From: Bradyrhizobium sp. U87765 SZCCT0048
Lineage (GTDB): Bacteria > Pseudomonadota > Alphaproteobacteria > Rhizobiales > Xanthobacteraceae
Reading direction: 5' to 3'
NCBI RefSeq assembly: GCF_018131225.1
Contig: NZ_JAFCMM010000005.1
Location: 372,001-436,000 of the forward strand
Length of the DNA stretch: 64,000 nucleotides
Shown in pieces: positions 24,733-35,183 of the stretch; within the stretch, counting starts at the first letter, position 1, and every line of letters starts with the position of its first letter. Under the pieces are notes generated by a model that worked only from the letters and a program-made list of their open reading frames with translations, was not told where the DNA came from and did not search any database. A program made the position numbers and the translations under genes.

Positions 24733-26358
24733 TCAGAAGTGGATGATGGCGTCCATCGAGCCGATCAGCGCAAAGCTCTTGGTCGGGGCGATGCCGGCGT
24801 TGCTGTTGCCGTTGAACGCCGGTGCGTCGAGCGAGCGGTAGTAGCTGACCTCGGGGCGCAGCTCGATCTGCGGCGAGAACCAGTGCTGCAGGCCGATGCC
24901 GAACTCCAGATAGCGGGTCTTGACGCCGGTGCGCTGGCCTTCCTCGTCGTCGTAGAACTCGCCGCGGAACGACAGGTTGTCGAGCGGCGCGAACTTGTAG
25001 TTGAGGTAGGCGAGCGCGGCGAAGGCGCGCGCCGTGCACGTCACCGCCGTCGGATTGCTGCACACCGCAAGGCCTGGCGCGTTAAACGGCATCTGCTGTG
25101 GCGAGAACGGGAAGCCGTTGTTGGCGACGATGCCGAGCGGATCGGTGATGTTGAGCACGTTGCGCTGGAACAGCTCGTAGGCCTCGAACGAGATGTGCCA
25201 CTGGTCGTTGAACTTGTGGTAGTACGTCAGGCCGTACCACTGCAGGTTGTTGTAGCCCCAGGTGCCGCTGTTGATGCCGTCGGCGACGATATTGATGTTG
25301 TCGTTGCCGCTGTCGCTGGTCAGGCGGATGCCGCCGGTGAAGGATGGAATGGCGCCCGGGTCCTTCTTCATCGTCGTGCCCGGGAATACCGGGTTCGGGA
25401 ACGGGTTCGGAATGTTGGCGCCGACATGCCAGGGCATCGCCTCGGTGCCGACCGTGACGCCGAACTGCAGGATGACGTTCTTGTTCACCGCCAGCGTCGC
25501 CTGCACGCCGGTGTTGGTGTAGTTGTCGAACGTGTACGTCATCGAGTGCGAGTACATGTAGTTGTTGGGGGCGAGCTGGGCCTCGATATCGGGGATCGAG
25601 ATGAAGCGGCCGACGCGGATGTTGAGGCCCTGCATCACCTGCGGGATGAATACCTCGCCATAGACCATCGGCATGTCGAAGCCGTTCACCGCGTTGCTCT
25701 TGAGCAACTGGTTGCTGAACAGGCCGTAGGCCGTGGTGTAGCGGTAGTTCTCGCCATAGATCGCCGAGACGCGGAAGCCCCAGTCGATATGGTCGCTCTG
25801 CACCGTGTCGGGCAGGCGCTCGAGATAGAGCACTGCCTGGTCGAGCTGCACGGTGTTCGGCGTGTAGCTGTAGGCCGCGGGCGCATTGCCGCCGGGTTTC
25901 ACCGAGTTGGTGCTGAGGTTGCCGCCGACGTCGACCCAGCCGTAGAGCTGGATGTGGGCGTCGTTCATCACCCGCCCGAGCGGCGTGTTGGCGATGGCGG
26001 TCATCAGCGGGCTGTCGACCGAGCTCGGGCGCGTGACGCCGAGATTGGTGGTGCCGCCGTAGGGCCATTCGGTGAACGGCATCGGCGGCGTGGTTTGCGG
26101 CGTCGGCGGCCAGTCGGCACGCCGTCCTGCCGGCGCCTTCGGATCGGCCGGTGCTGCGTCGTGTCCCCATTCCAGCCGGTAGTAGTTCAGAAAGCGGCTG
26201 GCGACGTCGTCACCGAGATAGGCATCGAGACAGGAATAGTTCTTGTACGGATCGCAGCCTGCCGACGCTTTCGTGACAAGACTGTAGTCCGCCGCTCGTG
26301 CGCCGTCGATCAGGCCGATCGCGGCCAGCGACACACCTGCCAAAAGAATTCGTTTCAT
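24733..26358 (-). CDS. Outer membrane beta-barrel porin-like protein (BBP2-type)
   Basis: 541 residues from the ATG at 26358 (MKRILLAGVSLAAIGLIDGA, a signal peptide); an upstream in-frame ATG at 26454 lies in AT-rich non-coding DNA. The mature part has many alternating aromatic/polar strands, for example AHIQLYGWVDVGGNLS, YGEVFIPQVMQGLNIRVGRF, WYGLTYYHKFNDQWHISFEA and LRPEVSYYRSLDAPAF, ending in a terminal Phe (MDAIIHF) as expected for BAM-assembled barrels. It fits the putative beta-barrel porin-2 (OmpL-like) family, probably a channel for small solutes. Two cysteines lie near the N-terminus (AGCDPYKNYSC). Confidence 0.85.
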   Translation of the reverse strand: MKRILLAGVSLAAIGLIDGARAADYSLVTKASAGCDPYKNYSCLDAYLGDDVASRFLNYYRLEWGHDAAPADPKAPAGRRADWPPTPQTTPPMPFTEWPYGGTTNLGVTRPSSVDSPLMTAIANTPLGRVMNDAHIQLYGWVDVGGNLSTNSVKPGGNAPAAYSYTPNTVQLDQAVLYLERLPDTVQSDHIDWGFRVSAIYGENYRYTTAYGLFSNQLLKSNAVNGFDMPMVYGEVFIPQVMQGLNIRVGRFISIPDIEAQLAPNNYMYSHSMTYTFDNYTNTGVQATLAVNKNVILQFGVTVGTEAMPWHVGANIPNPFPNPVFPGTTMKKDPGAIPSFTGGIRLTSDSGNDNINIVADGINSGTWGYNNLQWYGLTYYHKFNDQWHISFEAYELFQRNVLNITDPLGIVANNGFPFSPQQMPFNAPGLAVCSNPTAVTCTARAFAALAYLNYKFAPLDNLSFRGEFYDDEEGQRTGVKTRYLEFGIGLQHWFSPQIELRPEVSYYRSLDAPAFNGNSNAGIAPTKSFALIGSMDAIIHF

Positions 26359-26791
26359 GACACGACCAACCCCGTTTGTCGCAGCGTCCCCAAGTTTGCG
26401 CTGCTCCGATTCCTGAACAATCGGTAACGAGGAGTTTTCCGGACCGCGTCGCAAAAAATCGATACGCGCTACGTTCGCAAAACATTAAGATAAAATAGCG
26501 CGCCGCGGCCGATGGCCCGCGTTTGCACATCAATCAGTCGATTGCCTGACGGTGTTGCCTGCTTTTCATGCGCCTGACGATGCGCGTTCGGCCTGCTCTC
26601 TTTCGCTTGCGCGCACAAACCTCGGCGCGTGGCGCACGCGCTTCACGCGTCGCGTCGAAAAGATATTTTATTTCTACGGTTTCGCGGCGCGATCATCATC
26701 GAAACCCTATCCCTTCACTCATTACATTGCGTGGTGCCGGGCTATCGAGACGACGCGCGTTCAGGACGTGCGTCTGCCACGAGACAGATTC
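26359..26791. promoter_or_regulatory. AT-richer divergent spacer with promoter signals
   Basis: 433 nt between the leftward porin-like gene and the rightward unknown gene. It is noticeably lower in G/C than its surroundings, with AT-rich patches at 26455-26500 and 26655-26680. GCAAAACATTAAGATA at 26477-26492 matches GCAAAACCATTAAGATA at 23530-23546 except for one inserted base; both are upstream of leftward envelope genes. No RNA gene was recognised. Promoter function is inferred. Confidence 0.4.
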
Positions 26792-27430
26792 ATGCATGTG
26801 ATATCGAACGCCGATCCCTGCGCACCGGACGCGGCGCGCGACGCCGTCGCCGCCGTGTCGTTCCCGTTTGTGCCTGACGCGCTGCGCGCGCAATGCCGCA
26901 ACCTGGTGCAGACCTATCATGCGATGCACGGCCATGCGTGCCTGCCCGACATGCTGTGGAAGGCGGGGCTGCATGGCTTCATCGCCGCGCACGCCAATCT
27001 GCGCGATGCGCTGCGCAAGGCCTCGACGACGCGCAGCGCCCGCATCGCCAACGCGCTGTTCGCTGCGCTCGCGACCGAGATCCTGGCGCTGGAGGTGCTG
27101 GCCCGCGAATATGCGAGCTGGAGCGCGAGCCTGCCCGCCGCGAAGCTGAGGGCCATGGAGCTGCTCGAGCGCGGCACCCCGCCGGCGCGCACCTGGCTGA
27201 TGGCCTACTATCTCTATCCACCGCGGTTCGACAGCCCGGCGGCGACCATCGTGCTGCCGCCGCCGGCCACCGCCGCGCCGGACGAGGTGGCGCGTGGCGG
27301 CGCGGATGCGACCGGCGCAGCGGAGGCGATGTCGTTCCGCGACATCGTGCTGGCGTGCCGCGCCGAGGATCTCGCGCGGCGGACGCGGCCTGCGATGGCC
27401 GTGGATCCGCACGGGTCGGCCGCGCGCTGA
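26792..27430 (+). CDS. Hypothetical protein, 212 residues
   Basis: The ATG at 26792 (MHVISNADPCAPDAARDAVA) is taken as start because upstream codons read through AT-rich promoter-like DNA. Helix-rich sequence follows (RNLVQTYHAMHGHACLPDML, WKAGLHGFIAAHANLRDALR, ALFAALATEILALEVLAREY). The C-terminus is Ala/Pro-rich. No family, signal peptide or catalytic motif is recognised. It precedes a two-component system with a 413-nt gap, so a functional link is not implied. Confidence 0.5.
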   Translation: MHVISNADPCAPDAARDAVAAVSFPFVPDALRAQCRNLVQTYHAMHGHACLPDMLWKAGLHGFIAAHANLRDALRKASTTRSARIANALFAALATEILALEVLAREYASWSASLPAAKLRAMELLERGTPPARTWLMAYYLYPPRFDSPAATIVLPPPATAAPDEVARGGADATGAAEAMSFRDIVLACRAEDLARRTRPAMAVDPHGSAAR

Positions 27431-27843
27431 TCGCGTGGCGCGCCGGCCAGGCGGCGAATGGCGGCCGTTCATGTTGGGCGCGGGCGCGCGGACTTATGGC
27501 ATCCCTATATTTCAATGGCGGGGGGCGAATGGATTTCCTATGCTGTTCCGCGCAAGCGTTGCTTCCGCCGGGACAATTCGAGGTATCGTCGGAGCAGGAA
27601 TCAGGTTCGCGCCGTAGGAGGAGCGCTGCGTTCATCGCAGCGCCCCGACGATGGCTGCGCCGCCGGGTTGCGACCGCGTTGCCACACCATGCTTGCTCCA
27701 GCGTCGCCCGTGTCGTCGCCATGTCGATGACGCGGCCGCGCCGTTCGGTTCTGAGCGTGCCGTTTCTTGGCGAGATCCCATTGACCAGCCTCGAGGTGAT
27801 TGTGCGAAGTGGTAATGGCGGGGAAGACCCCGCCGGTGCCGCC
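27431..27843. other. Gene-free spacer before the sensor kinase
   Basis: 413 nt. The kinase frame is open through it, so the true kinase start could lie further left (ATG at 27721), but the stretch has no recognisable domain and no strong ribosome binding site. I see no RNA gene or repeat. Confidence 0.4.
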
Positions 27844-29391
27844 ATGTCGCCCGGCCGGCGCCTGCGCCGCTGGCTGGCCCTGCGGGTATCCGGTTTCATC
27901 CTGGCGGTGCTGCTGGCGGGGCTCGCCACGCTGGGGCTCTTGCTGCTCGACGCCGCGCTGTCGTTCAAGCTCAGTCCGGTGGTGTATCTCGTGCCGGTGG
28001 TGATCTCCGCGACGCGCTGGGGCTTCTGGCCGGCGATGGCGGCGGCGCTCACCGGCACGCTCGCGGCCGACTATTTCTTCCTGCCGCCGCTCTACAGCCT
28101 GCGCATCAGCGATCCGCAGGAGGGCATCAACCTCGCGCTATTCCTGCTGGTCGCCGTGGTCAGCAGCAATCTCGCCGCGCGGCTGCGCCGCGAGGCCGAC
28201 CGGCTGCGCCAGAGCCGGCAGGCGGTGCAGGATCTCTACGAATTCTCGCGCCAGCTGGCGGTGTGCTTCACGGTGCGCGATCTCGTGGTCGCGATCCAGG
28301 CCTATGTCTCGACCACGCTCGGGCGGCACGCCGCGTTCGTCGCCGCGTCCGACGACGAGGACATCGAGGCCCTCGACGGCTCGTCGGTGCCGCCCGACAT
28401 CCGCCGCGAGGCCCATGCCATGATCGCGCGTGGCGACCGCGACAGCCGCACCGCGTTCGACGGCGTCGGCAAGTCGTTCTGGATCATGCGCACGGTGTCG
28501 TCGGAGGCGATCGACCACGGCGTCATCGTGGTCGATATCGGCGGCCGCAGCACGGTGGCGATCGACGACGACCTGCGCCGCCTCGAGGCGGTGATCGACG
28601 AGGCCGCGGCGACACTGGCGCGAATCGATGTCGGCAAGGCGATGGGCGAGGCGCGGCTGCGGCTGCAGGAGGAACTGCTGCGCGACGCGCTGCATGGCGT
28701 GGTGTCGCACGAACTGCGCACGCCGCTGACCTCGATCCTCGGCGCTGCGAGCGTGCTGCAGGCCTCGCCCGGGATTGCCGCGGATGGTACCGTTCGCAGC
28801 CTGGTGGATGGCATTCACGAGGAGGCGGTGCAGCTCGACGGTTTCCTGCGCAACCTCGTCGATGCCTCCCGCGTTACCGCGCGCGGCGTACGGCCGCGGC
28901 GCGAATGGTGCGATCCGGCCGATATCGTCAATGCCGCGATCGAGCGCCGCTCGCAGCGCCTCGCGCGCCATCGCCTGCGCGTCGAGTTCGCGCCGCGGCT
29001 GCCGCTGATCCGGGTCGATGCCGTGCTTGTCGCGGAAGCCTGCGGGCAGTTGCTCGACAATGCCGCGAAATATTCGCCGGTCGGCAGCCAGATCATCGTC
29101 CGCGCCCGCGCCGAGACCGGCCGCGTGGTGCTTTCGGTGCTCGACGAGGGCGTCGGCCTGTCCGACGACGAGGCGCGCCAGCTCGGCCGCAAGAGTTTTC
29201 GCGGCGCGCGCCATGCCAATGTGCCGGGCTTTGGCCTTGGGCTGTGGATCGCCACCGCCTTCATCCGCGCCAATGGCGGCACGCTGGAACTGGCGAGCGG
29301 CGGCATCGCCGCCGGCACCGTCGCCGTGGTGACGCTGCCGGTGGGGCATGACGCCGATGTGCCGGCCGACGCAGCCGGCGACGCGTCATGA
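27844..29391 (+). CDS. KdpD-like sensor histidine kinase (DUF4118 type, short form)
   Basis: 515 residues from ATG 27844. The DUF4118 membrane domain seen in KdpD (LSFKLSPVVYLVPVVISATR, WGFWPAMAAALTGTLAADYF and the following helices) occupies about residues 15-125. A coiled linker and GAF-like region follow. The HisKA box VVSHELRTPLTSI has the phospho-acceptor His289, and the ATPase domain shows LDNAAKYSP, VLDEGVGLSD and GFGLGLWIA. The cytoplasmic KdpD/Usp domains of full KdpD (about 900 residues) are missing, and no kdpFABC genes lie in the window. It overlaps the response regulator gene by ATGA. The ligand or signal is unknown. Confidence 0.87.
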   Translation: MSPGRRLRRWLALRVSGFILAVLLAGLATLGLLLLDAALSFKLSPVVYLVPVVISATRWGFWPAMAAALTGTLAADYFFLPPLYSLRISDPQEGINLALFLLVAVVSSNLAARLRREADRLRQSRQAVQDLYEFSRQLAVCFTVRDLVVAIQAYVSTTLGRHAAFVAASDDEDIEALDGSSVPPDIRREAHAMIARGDRDSRTAFDGVGKSFWIMRTVSSEAIDHGVIVVDIGGRSTVAIDDDLRRLEAVIDEAAATLARIDVGKAMGEARLRLQEELLRDALHGVVSHELRTPLTSILGAASVLQASPGIAADGTVRSLVDGIHEEAVQLDGFLRNLVDASRVTARGVRPRREWCDPADIVNAAIERRSQRLARHRLRVEFAPRLPLIRVDAVLVAEACGQLLDNAAKYSPVGSQIIVRARAETGRVVLSVLDEGVGLSDDEARQLGRKSFRGARHANVPGFGLGLWIATAFIRANGGTLELASGGIAAGTVAVVTLPVGHDADVPADAAGDAS

Positions 29392-30125
29392 GCGAGCCCG
29401 TCAACACGGTCCTGGTGATCGATGACGAGCCGAAGATCCGCCGCTTCCTGCGCGCCGGCTTCGAGCTGCACGGCTATGCGGTGGTCGAGGCAGAGGCCGG
29501 CGAGGCCGGGCTGAAGGCGGCGATGTTCGATGCGCCGGACCTGATCATCCTCGATCTCGGGCTGCCCGACATCGCCGGCGACGAGGTGCTGGAGCGGCTG
29601 CGCGGCTGGTCGAACACGCCGGTGATCATGCTGTCGATCGAGGCGGACGAAGCCGAGAAGGTGCGGCTGCTGCGTGGCGGCGCCGACGACTATGTCGTCA
29701 AGCCGTTCGGCATCGCTGAGCTGCTGGCGCGCGGCGAGGCGGCGCTGCGCCGCTATTTCAAGAGCCGTACCGGCACGCCGGTGGTGACGGCAGGAGACCT
29801 GAGCATCGATCTCGTTGCCCGCAGCGTCACGGTCGGCGACAGCCGCATCAAGCTGACGCGCAAGGAGTACCGCCTGCTGCACGTGCTCGCCACCCATGTC
29901 GGCCTCGTGGTGACCCACGATCAGCTGCTGCGCGAGGTGTGGAGCGGGCGCCAGCGCGACAACGTGCAGTACCTGCGCATCCTGGTGCGCAAGCTGCGCC
30001 AGAAGATCGAGGCCGATCCCGACCGGCCGCGGCTGCTGGTGACGGAATCCGGCGTCGGCTACCGCCTGCAGGCCGACGCCGCGCCGCCACTTGCCGCGCG
30101 GCTGCCGAGCGTGTCGGACTCCTGA
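29388..30125 (+). CDS. OmpR/KdpE-family response regulator
   Basis: 245 residues. The receiver domain has the acidic pocket IDDE (11-14), phospho-acceptor Asp56 in LIILDLGLPD, and the Lys of VVKPFG. A C-terminal winged helix (SIDLVARSVTVGDSRIKLTR, LLREVWSGRQRDNVQYLRIL, GVGYRL) is of the OmpR/PhoB type, and its overall sequence is closest to KdpE. It starts within the stop codon of the kinase gene, so the two form a coupled pair. Target genes cannot be named from the window. Confidence 0.92.
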   Translation: MSEPVNTVLVIDDEPKIRRFLRAGFELHGYAVVEAEAGEAGLKAAMFDAPDLIILDLGLPDIAGDEVLERLRGWSNTPVIMLSIEADEAEKVRLLRGGADDYVVKPFGIAELLARGEAALRRYFKSRTGTPVVTAGDLSIDLVARSVTVGDSRIKLTRKEYRLLHVLATHVGLVVTHDQLLREVWSGRQRDNVQYLRILVRKLRQKIEADPDRPRLLVTESGVGYRLQADAAPPLAARLPSVSDS

Positions 30126-30163
30126 GAGGGCATCCGCCCACCATGTCGGCCGGCCAAACGCGA

Positions 30164-30187
30164 ACGGGCGGCCCGAAGGCCGCCCGT
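30164..30187. terminator. Hairpin between convergent genes
   Basis: ACGGGCGGCC, loop CGAA, GGCCGCCCGT: a perfect 10-bp stem with a stable tetraloop between the ends of the response regulator and TRAP permease genes. It lacks a T-run, so factor-independent termination is likely but not certain. Confidence 0.6.
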
Positions 30188-30212
30188 CGACGAAGGCAGA
30201 TGGCGCGTCGGC

Positions 30213-31619
<1,407 letters not shown>

Positions 31620-31655
31620 GGAGCGTTATCCCGTCCCGAAAAGGATTGTGGCGCC

Positions 31656-32195
31656 TTACTGCAGCGGCGCTTCGTAGTGCGTGTCGATCTTCACCGCGCC
31701 GGTGAGGCCGGCGATGCGCTTGACGAGCTCGGCGGCGCCCTGCAGCCACAGCAGCACGAAGCCGGCGGGCAGCAAGAGCTTGGCGGGCCACAGAATGAGG
31801 CCGCCGGCGTTCGAGGAGTATTCCTGCGACACGTACGACTTGAGGAAGAACGGCCAGGTCAGGTTGATCAGATAGGCGGTGACCGGCAGCAGGAAAACGA
31901 TGAAGCCGATGACGTCGATCCACAGCCGCGTGCGCTCGGAGACGGAGGAGTACAGGAGGTCGACGCGGACATGTTCGTTGAGGCGCAGCGTCTGCGCCGC
32001 GCCGAGCAGCACGATCCCGCCGAACATGTACCACTGGATTTCCAGCCAGCTGTTCGAGGAGTAGCTGAAGGCGTAGCGGACCATCGCATTGCCGGCGCTG
32101 ACGAGGCACGCCAGCAGCACCAGCCATTTGGCGATAAAACCGGCGACGTCGCCGATGGCGTCGATGACGCGGGTCAGTTTGAGCAGCTGTTGCAC
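31656..32195 (-). CDS. TRAP transporter small permease subunit (DctQ-type)
   Basis: 179 residues if started at the GTG at 32195 (then QQLLKLTRVIDAIGDVAGF), which has AAGGACAGG upstream. An ATG far upstream in the same frame adds an Arg/Pro-rich leader unlike a membrane protein. Four transmembrane helices are visible, with the DctQ-type segment NSWLEIQWYMFGGIVLLGAA and a conserved LRLNEHVRVDLLY. It forms the membrane complex with the DctM-type subunit immediately downstream. Confidence 0.85.
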   Translation of the reverse strand: MQQLLKLTRVIDAIGDVAGFIAKWLVLLACLVSAGNAMVRYAFSYSSNSWLEIQWYMFGGIVLLGAAQTLRLNEHVRVDLLYSSVSERTRLWIDVIGFIVFLLPVTAYLINLTWPFFLKSYVSQEYSSNAGGLILWPAKLLLPAGFVLLWLQGAAELVKRIAGLTGAVKIDTHYEAPLQ

Positions 32196-32781
32196 GAGCC
32201 TGTCCTTGGATCCCTTGGGTCTGGGCGATCGGTGCCGGTTGGGCGGTTCTTCATTGCTTGGCGATTCACGCCGCTGCCGCGGACATTGCGGACGCGCCGT
32301 CAGCGGATGTTGACCGCGTCGGCGGGCCGTCCGGAACATGCGAAACTGAGGCCTAAAGTCGCAGAAACGTCCGTAAGCGGGTCGGACATGGCACAATTTT
32401 GACGCAAAAACAACACTGCGGGACCCTGTTGCAAGGGGTTGTGGACGCTACGAAAGTCTCATGCGGTCAACGGGTTGCGCAGCATCAGGGCCGGCGGCGG
32501 CCGCGCGCCTTTGCATTTATTGCGAGGCAGGCCGTGTTTTTGTCCGATCGTTGCGGCGGGCCGCTCTGGCACCCCGCCGGCCGCGCCGCGACAGCCCGCG
32601 CGGCGCCGCTTCGGTTCCGGCAACGGAACCCGCCAACCTTGATCCAGATCATGGTCGATTGTGACCGATGGATAAAATGACAGGCGGAATCGATCCCGTG
32701 CGCAGGTTGTGTCGTGGATCGCGCAAGCCCTTTGCATCAACCGCTTGGCCAGCATGTGCGCAGCTCATGGGGGATAGGATC
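32196..32781. promoter_or_regulatory. Divergent spacer between TRAP genes and PAS-AraC regulator
   Basis: 586 nt without a credible gene. It should hold the promoters of the leftward TRAP operon and the rightward regulator; their divergent layout makes the regulator a candidate controller of the transporter. I see no DctP gene, RNA gene or clear hairpin here. Confidence 0.35.
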
Positions 32782-33603
32782 ATGTTGAGTTCGGTTCTCG
32801 ACTGCCTGGACGTGGCCGTCGTGCTCACCGACGACAGTCGTGACCACATTCGTTTCGCCAACCGCGCGTTCCTGCGCCTCGTCGGCTGCTCCGCCGCCGA
32901 ACTCGCCGACGATCACAAGTCGCTGCAGGACCTCGTCGACCCGGTGGACCGCGAACGCGAGGCGCCGCAGCGCGCGCTGCTCGCGCAAGGCAAGATCGAC
33001 GGCTACACCATCCGCAAGCGCTACCTGCGCGCCGACGGATCGCGGGTGTGGGCCAACGTCACGCTGCGTGCGCTGCCCGGCAACGGCGCGGACGGCGAGA
33101 GCGTCGTGCGCACCATCGAGCCGGTGGCGCAGGACGACGGCGCGTGGCGCGACGGCCGGCCGCCGGTGTCCTCGATCGTGGTCGGCGAGGCCGTGTCCGA
33201 CGGTTTCGCGCCGCTGGTCGCGATGCGCGACAGCGACGACGTGCCGCCGGCGATCCGCGCCGCGATCCAGCTCATCACCGACAACAGCGGCGGGCGTCTT
33301 GGCCTCTCGGAGGTGGCGCGCCGCTGCGGCACCAGCGTGCGGTCGCTGCAGCGCCACTTCGCGCGCCATGGCATGAGCGCGGCGCGCGTGCTCAAGCTGA
33401 TGCGGTTGCGGCGGGCGCGCGCGCTGCTCGGCGGCAGCGAGGCGGCGTCCTCCGTCACCGGCGTCGCGTTCGCCTGCGGCTTTACCAATCTCGGGCATTT
33501 CGCCCGCGACTACCGCGCTGCGTTCGGCGAATTGCCGTCGGCGACGCTCGGCCGCGCGCGCATCGACGAACGCGCCGGCGTGTCGCGCGCTGAGTGCGCC
33601 TGA
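32782..33603 (+). CDS. PAS domain-AraC-type transcriptional regulator
   Basis: 273 residues from the ATG at 32782, chosen for its GGGGGATAGG ribosome binding site. Residues about 1-115 form a PAS domain (VLDCLDVAVVLTDDSRDHIR, FANRAFLRLVGCSAAEL, and a PAC-like tail IRKRYLRADGSRVWANVTLR). Residues about 160-265 form an AraC double helix-turn-helix (LSEVARRCGTSVRSLQRHFA; VTGVAFACGFTNLGHFARDY). A PAS sensor in place of the usual AraC ligand domain suggests a one-component redox, light or small-ligand sensor; no Cys of the LOV GXNCRFLQ type is seen, so blue light via FMN is unlikely. It is divergent from the TRAP genes. Confidence 0.85.
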   Translation: MLSSVLDCLDVAVVLTDDSRDHIRFANRAFLRLVGCSAAELADDHKSLQDLVDPVDREREAPQRALLAQGKIDGYTIRKRYLRADGSRVWANVTLRALPGNGADGESVVRTIEPVAQDDGAWRDGRPPVSSIVVGEAVSDGFAPLVAMRDSDDVPPAIRAAIQLITDNSGGRLGLSEVARRCGTSVRSLQRHFARHGMSAARVLKLMRLRRARALLGGSEAASSVTGVAFACGFTNLGHFARDYRAAFGELPSATLGRARIDERAGVSRAECA

Positions 33604-33679
33604 CGCGAAACGGGCAAAACCGCGATTAAGCGCGGGCCGCTAACGATGGCTGCTGAAGATACCACACGGAGCGGCGCCG

Positions 33680-35038
33680 ATGGCCGAGGCATCAGGAATT
33701 TCGCGTAGACTCGCGTTCAACATGATCGACGGCGAGATGCTCGCCGCGCTGCGCGAGGCGAAGCCGCTGATCGTCGCGCAGATGCCCGCGGTGCTCGACG
33801 ATTTCTATGACCACGTCGCGCGGTTCGAGGAGACCGCGCGGTTCTTTCGCAGCCGCGAACACATGCAGCATGCCAAGACGATGCAGCTGCAGCACTGGGC
33901 GATCATCCTCGACGGCCGTTTCGACGATGCCTACGAGGCCTCGGTCACCAGGATCGGCGAGGTCCACAACCGGCTCGGCCTCGAGCCGCGCTGGTACATC
34001 GGCGGCTACAGTGTGCTGATCGCCGGCCTGCTGCGCGTCGTCGGCCGGCGCTCCACCGCCAATGGCCTGTTCGGACGGACCGGCGGCGATGCGCGCCGCA
34101 ATGCGCTGCTGCAGCAGGCCATCGTCAAGGCCGCGCTGCTCGACATGGACATCGCCATCGACGTCTACATCGAGGCCGGCCGCCGCGACCGGCGCAGCAC
34201 GCTGGACAAGCTCGCGGTCGATTTCGAGAAGACGATCGGCGGCGTCGTCAACATCGTGGCGTCGGCGGCGACGCAGCTGCAGTCGTCGGCGCAGGCGATG
34301 AGCCGCCTTGCGCAGCAGGCGACGTCGCAGGCGGCCGATGCCGACAGCGCCGCCAGCACCGCCAGCGCCAATGTCGAGGGCGTCGCGGTCGCGGCCGAGG
34401 AACTCACCAGCTCGATCCGCGAGATCTCGCGGCAGGTCAATGAATCGGCACGCGTCTCGACCGAGGCGGCGCGCGAGGCCGATCAGGCCGCCGACAAGAT
34501 GCAGCGCCTGTCCGATGGCGCCGACCGCATCGGCGCGATCATCGAGCTGATCAACAACATCGCCTCGCAGACCCATCTGCTGGCGCTCAACGCCACCATC
34601 GAGGCGGCGCGCGCCGGCGAGGCCGGGCGCGGCTTCGCCGTGGTGGCGCAGGAGGTGAAATCGCTCGCCGAGCAGACCGCGAAGGCGACGTCCGATATCC
34701 GCGCGCAGATCGGCGGCATGCAGGGCGCGACCGCCGACTCGGTGTCGGCGATCGCCTCGATCACCTCGGTGATCCGCTCGATGAGCGACGTCTCGTCGGC
34801 GATCGCGGCGGCGGTCGAGCAGCAGGGCGCGGCGACCAACGAGATCTCGCGCAGCGTCCAGCTCGCCGCCAGCGGCACCGGCCAGGTGTCGCACAGCGTT
34901 TCCGGCATCACGGTGTCGGCGGGGGAGAGCGGCGCGGCCGCCGACGAGGTGCTGGCGGCGGCGTCCGAACTGTCGGCGCAGTCCGAGCAACTGCGGCTGG
35001 AAGTCGACACGTTTCTCGCCACCGTGCGCGCGGCCTGA
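33680..35038 (+). CDS. Globin-coupled methyl-accepting chemotaxis protein (HemAT-like)
   Basis: 452 residues, no transmembrane segment. The N-terminal ~165 residues are a protoglobin/sensor-globin domain: HFWAII-type helix HAKTMQLQHWAIILDGRFDD, proximal haem ligand His96 in RIGEVHNRLGLEPRWYIGGY. The C-terminal half is an MCP signalling domain with the hairpin tip INNIASQTHLLALNATIEAA and RAGEAGRGFAVVAQEVKSLA. It should be a soluble aerotaxis or oxygen-sensing receptor signalling through CheA/CheW, whose genes are not in this window. It is 76 nt after the PAS-AraC gene on the same strand. Confidence 0.93.
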   Translation: MAEASGISRRLAFNMIDGEMLAALREAKPLIVAQMPAVLDDFYDHVARFEETARFFRSREHMQHAKTMQLQHWAIILDGRFDDAYEASVTRIGEVHNRLGLEPRWYIGGYSVLIAGLLRVVGRRSTANGLFGRTGGDARRNALLQQAIVKAALLDMDIAIDVYIEAGRRDRRSTLDKLAVDFEKTIGGVVNIVASAATQLQSSAQAMSRLAQQATSQAADADSAASTASANVEGVAVAAEELTSSIREISRQVNESARVSTEAAREADQAADKMQRLSDGADRIGAIIELINNIASQTHLLALNATIEAARAGEAGRGFAVVAQEVKSLAEQTAKATSDIRAQIGGMQGATADSVSAIASITSVIRSMSDVSSAIAAAVEQQGAATNEISRSVQLAASGTGQVSHSVSGITVSAGESGAAADEVLAAASELSAQSEQLRLEVDTFLATVRAA

Positions 35039-35183
35039 GGCGCTGTCGGGCGAACGCGCCGCGTCGCGTGCGTGCGGCGCGTATGCGGGAGGCGCGCGCG
35101 GGACGCTGCCATTCGCCGTCCCTGTCTGGAAAAGCGCGCCGCGGCGGTGCATAGGCGTTGGCCTCGAGGCCAGGGAGTGCGCC

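Noticed and set aside
27431..27843. N-terminal extension of the KdpD-like kinase
   Set aside because: The frame is open, but the sequence is Arg/Ala/Ser-rich without domain similarity; the membrane domain starts after 27844.
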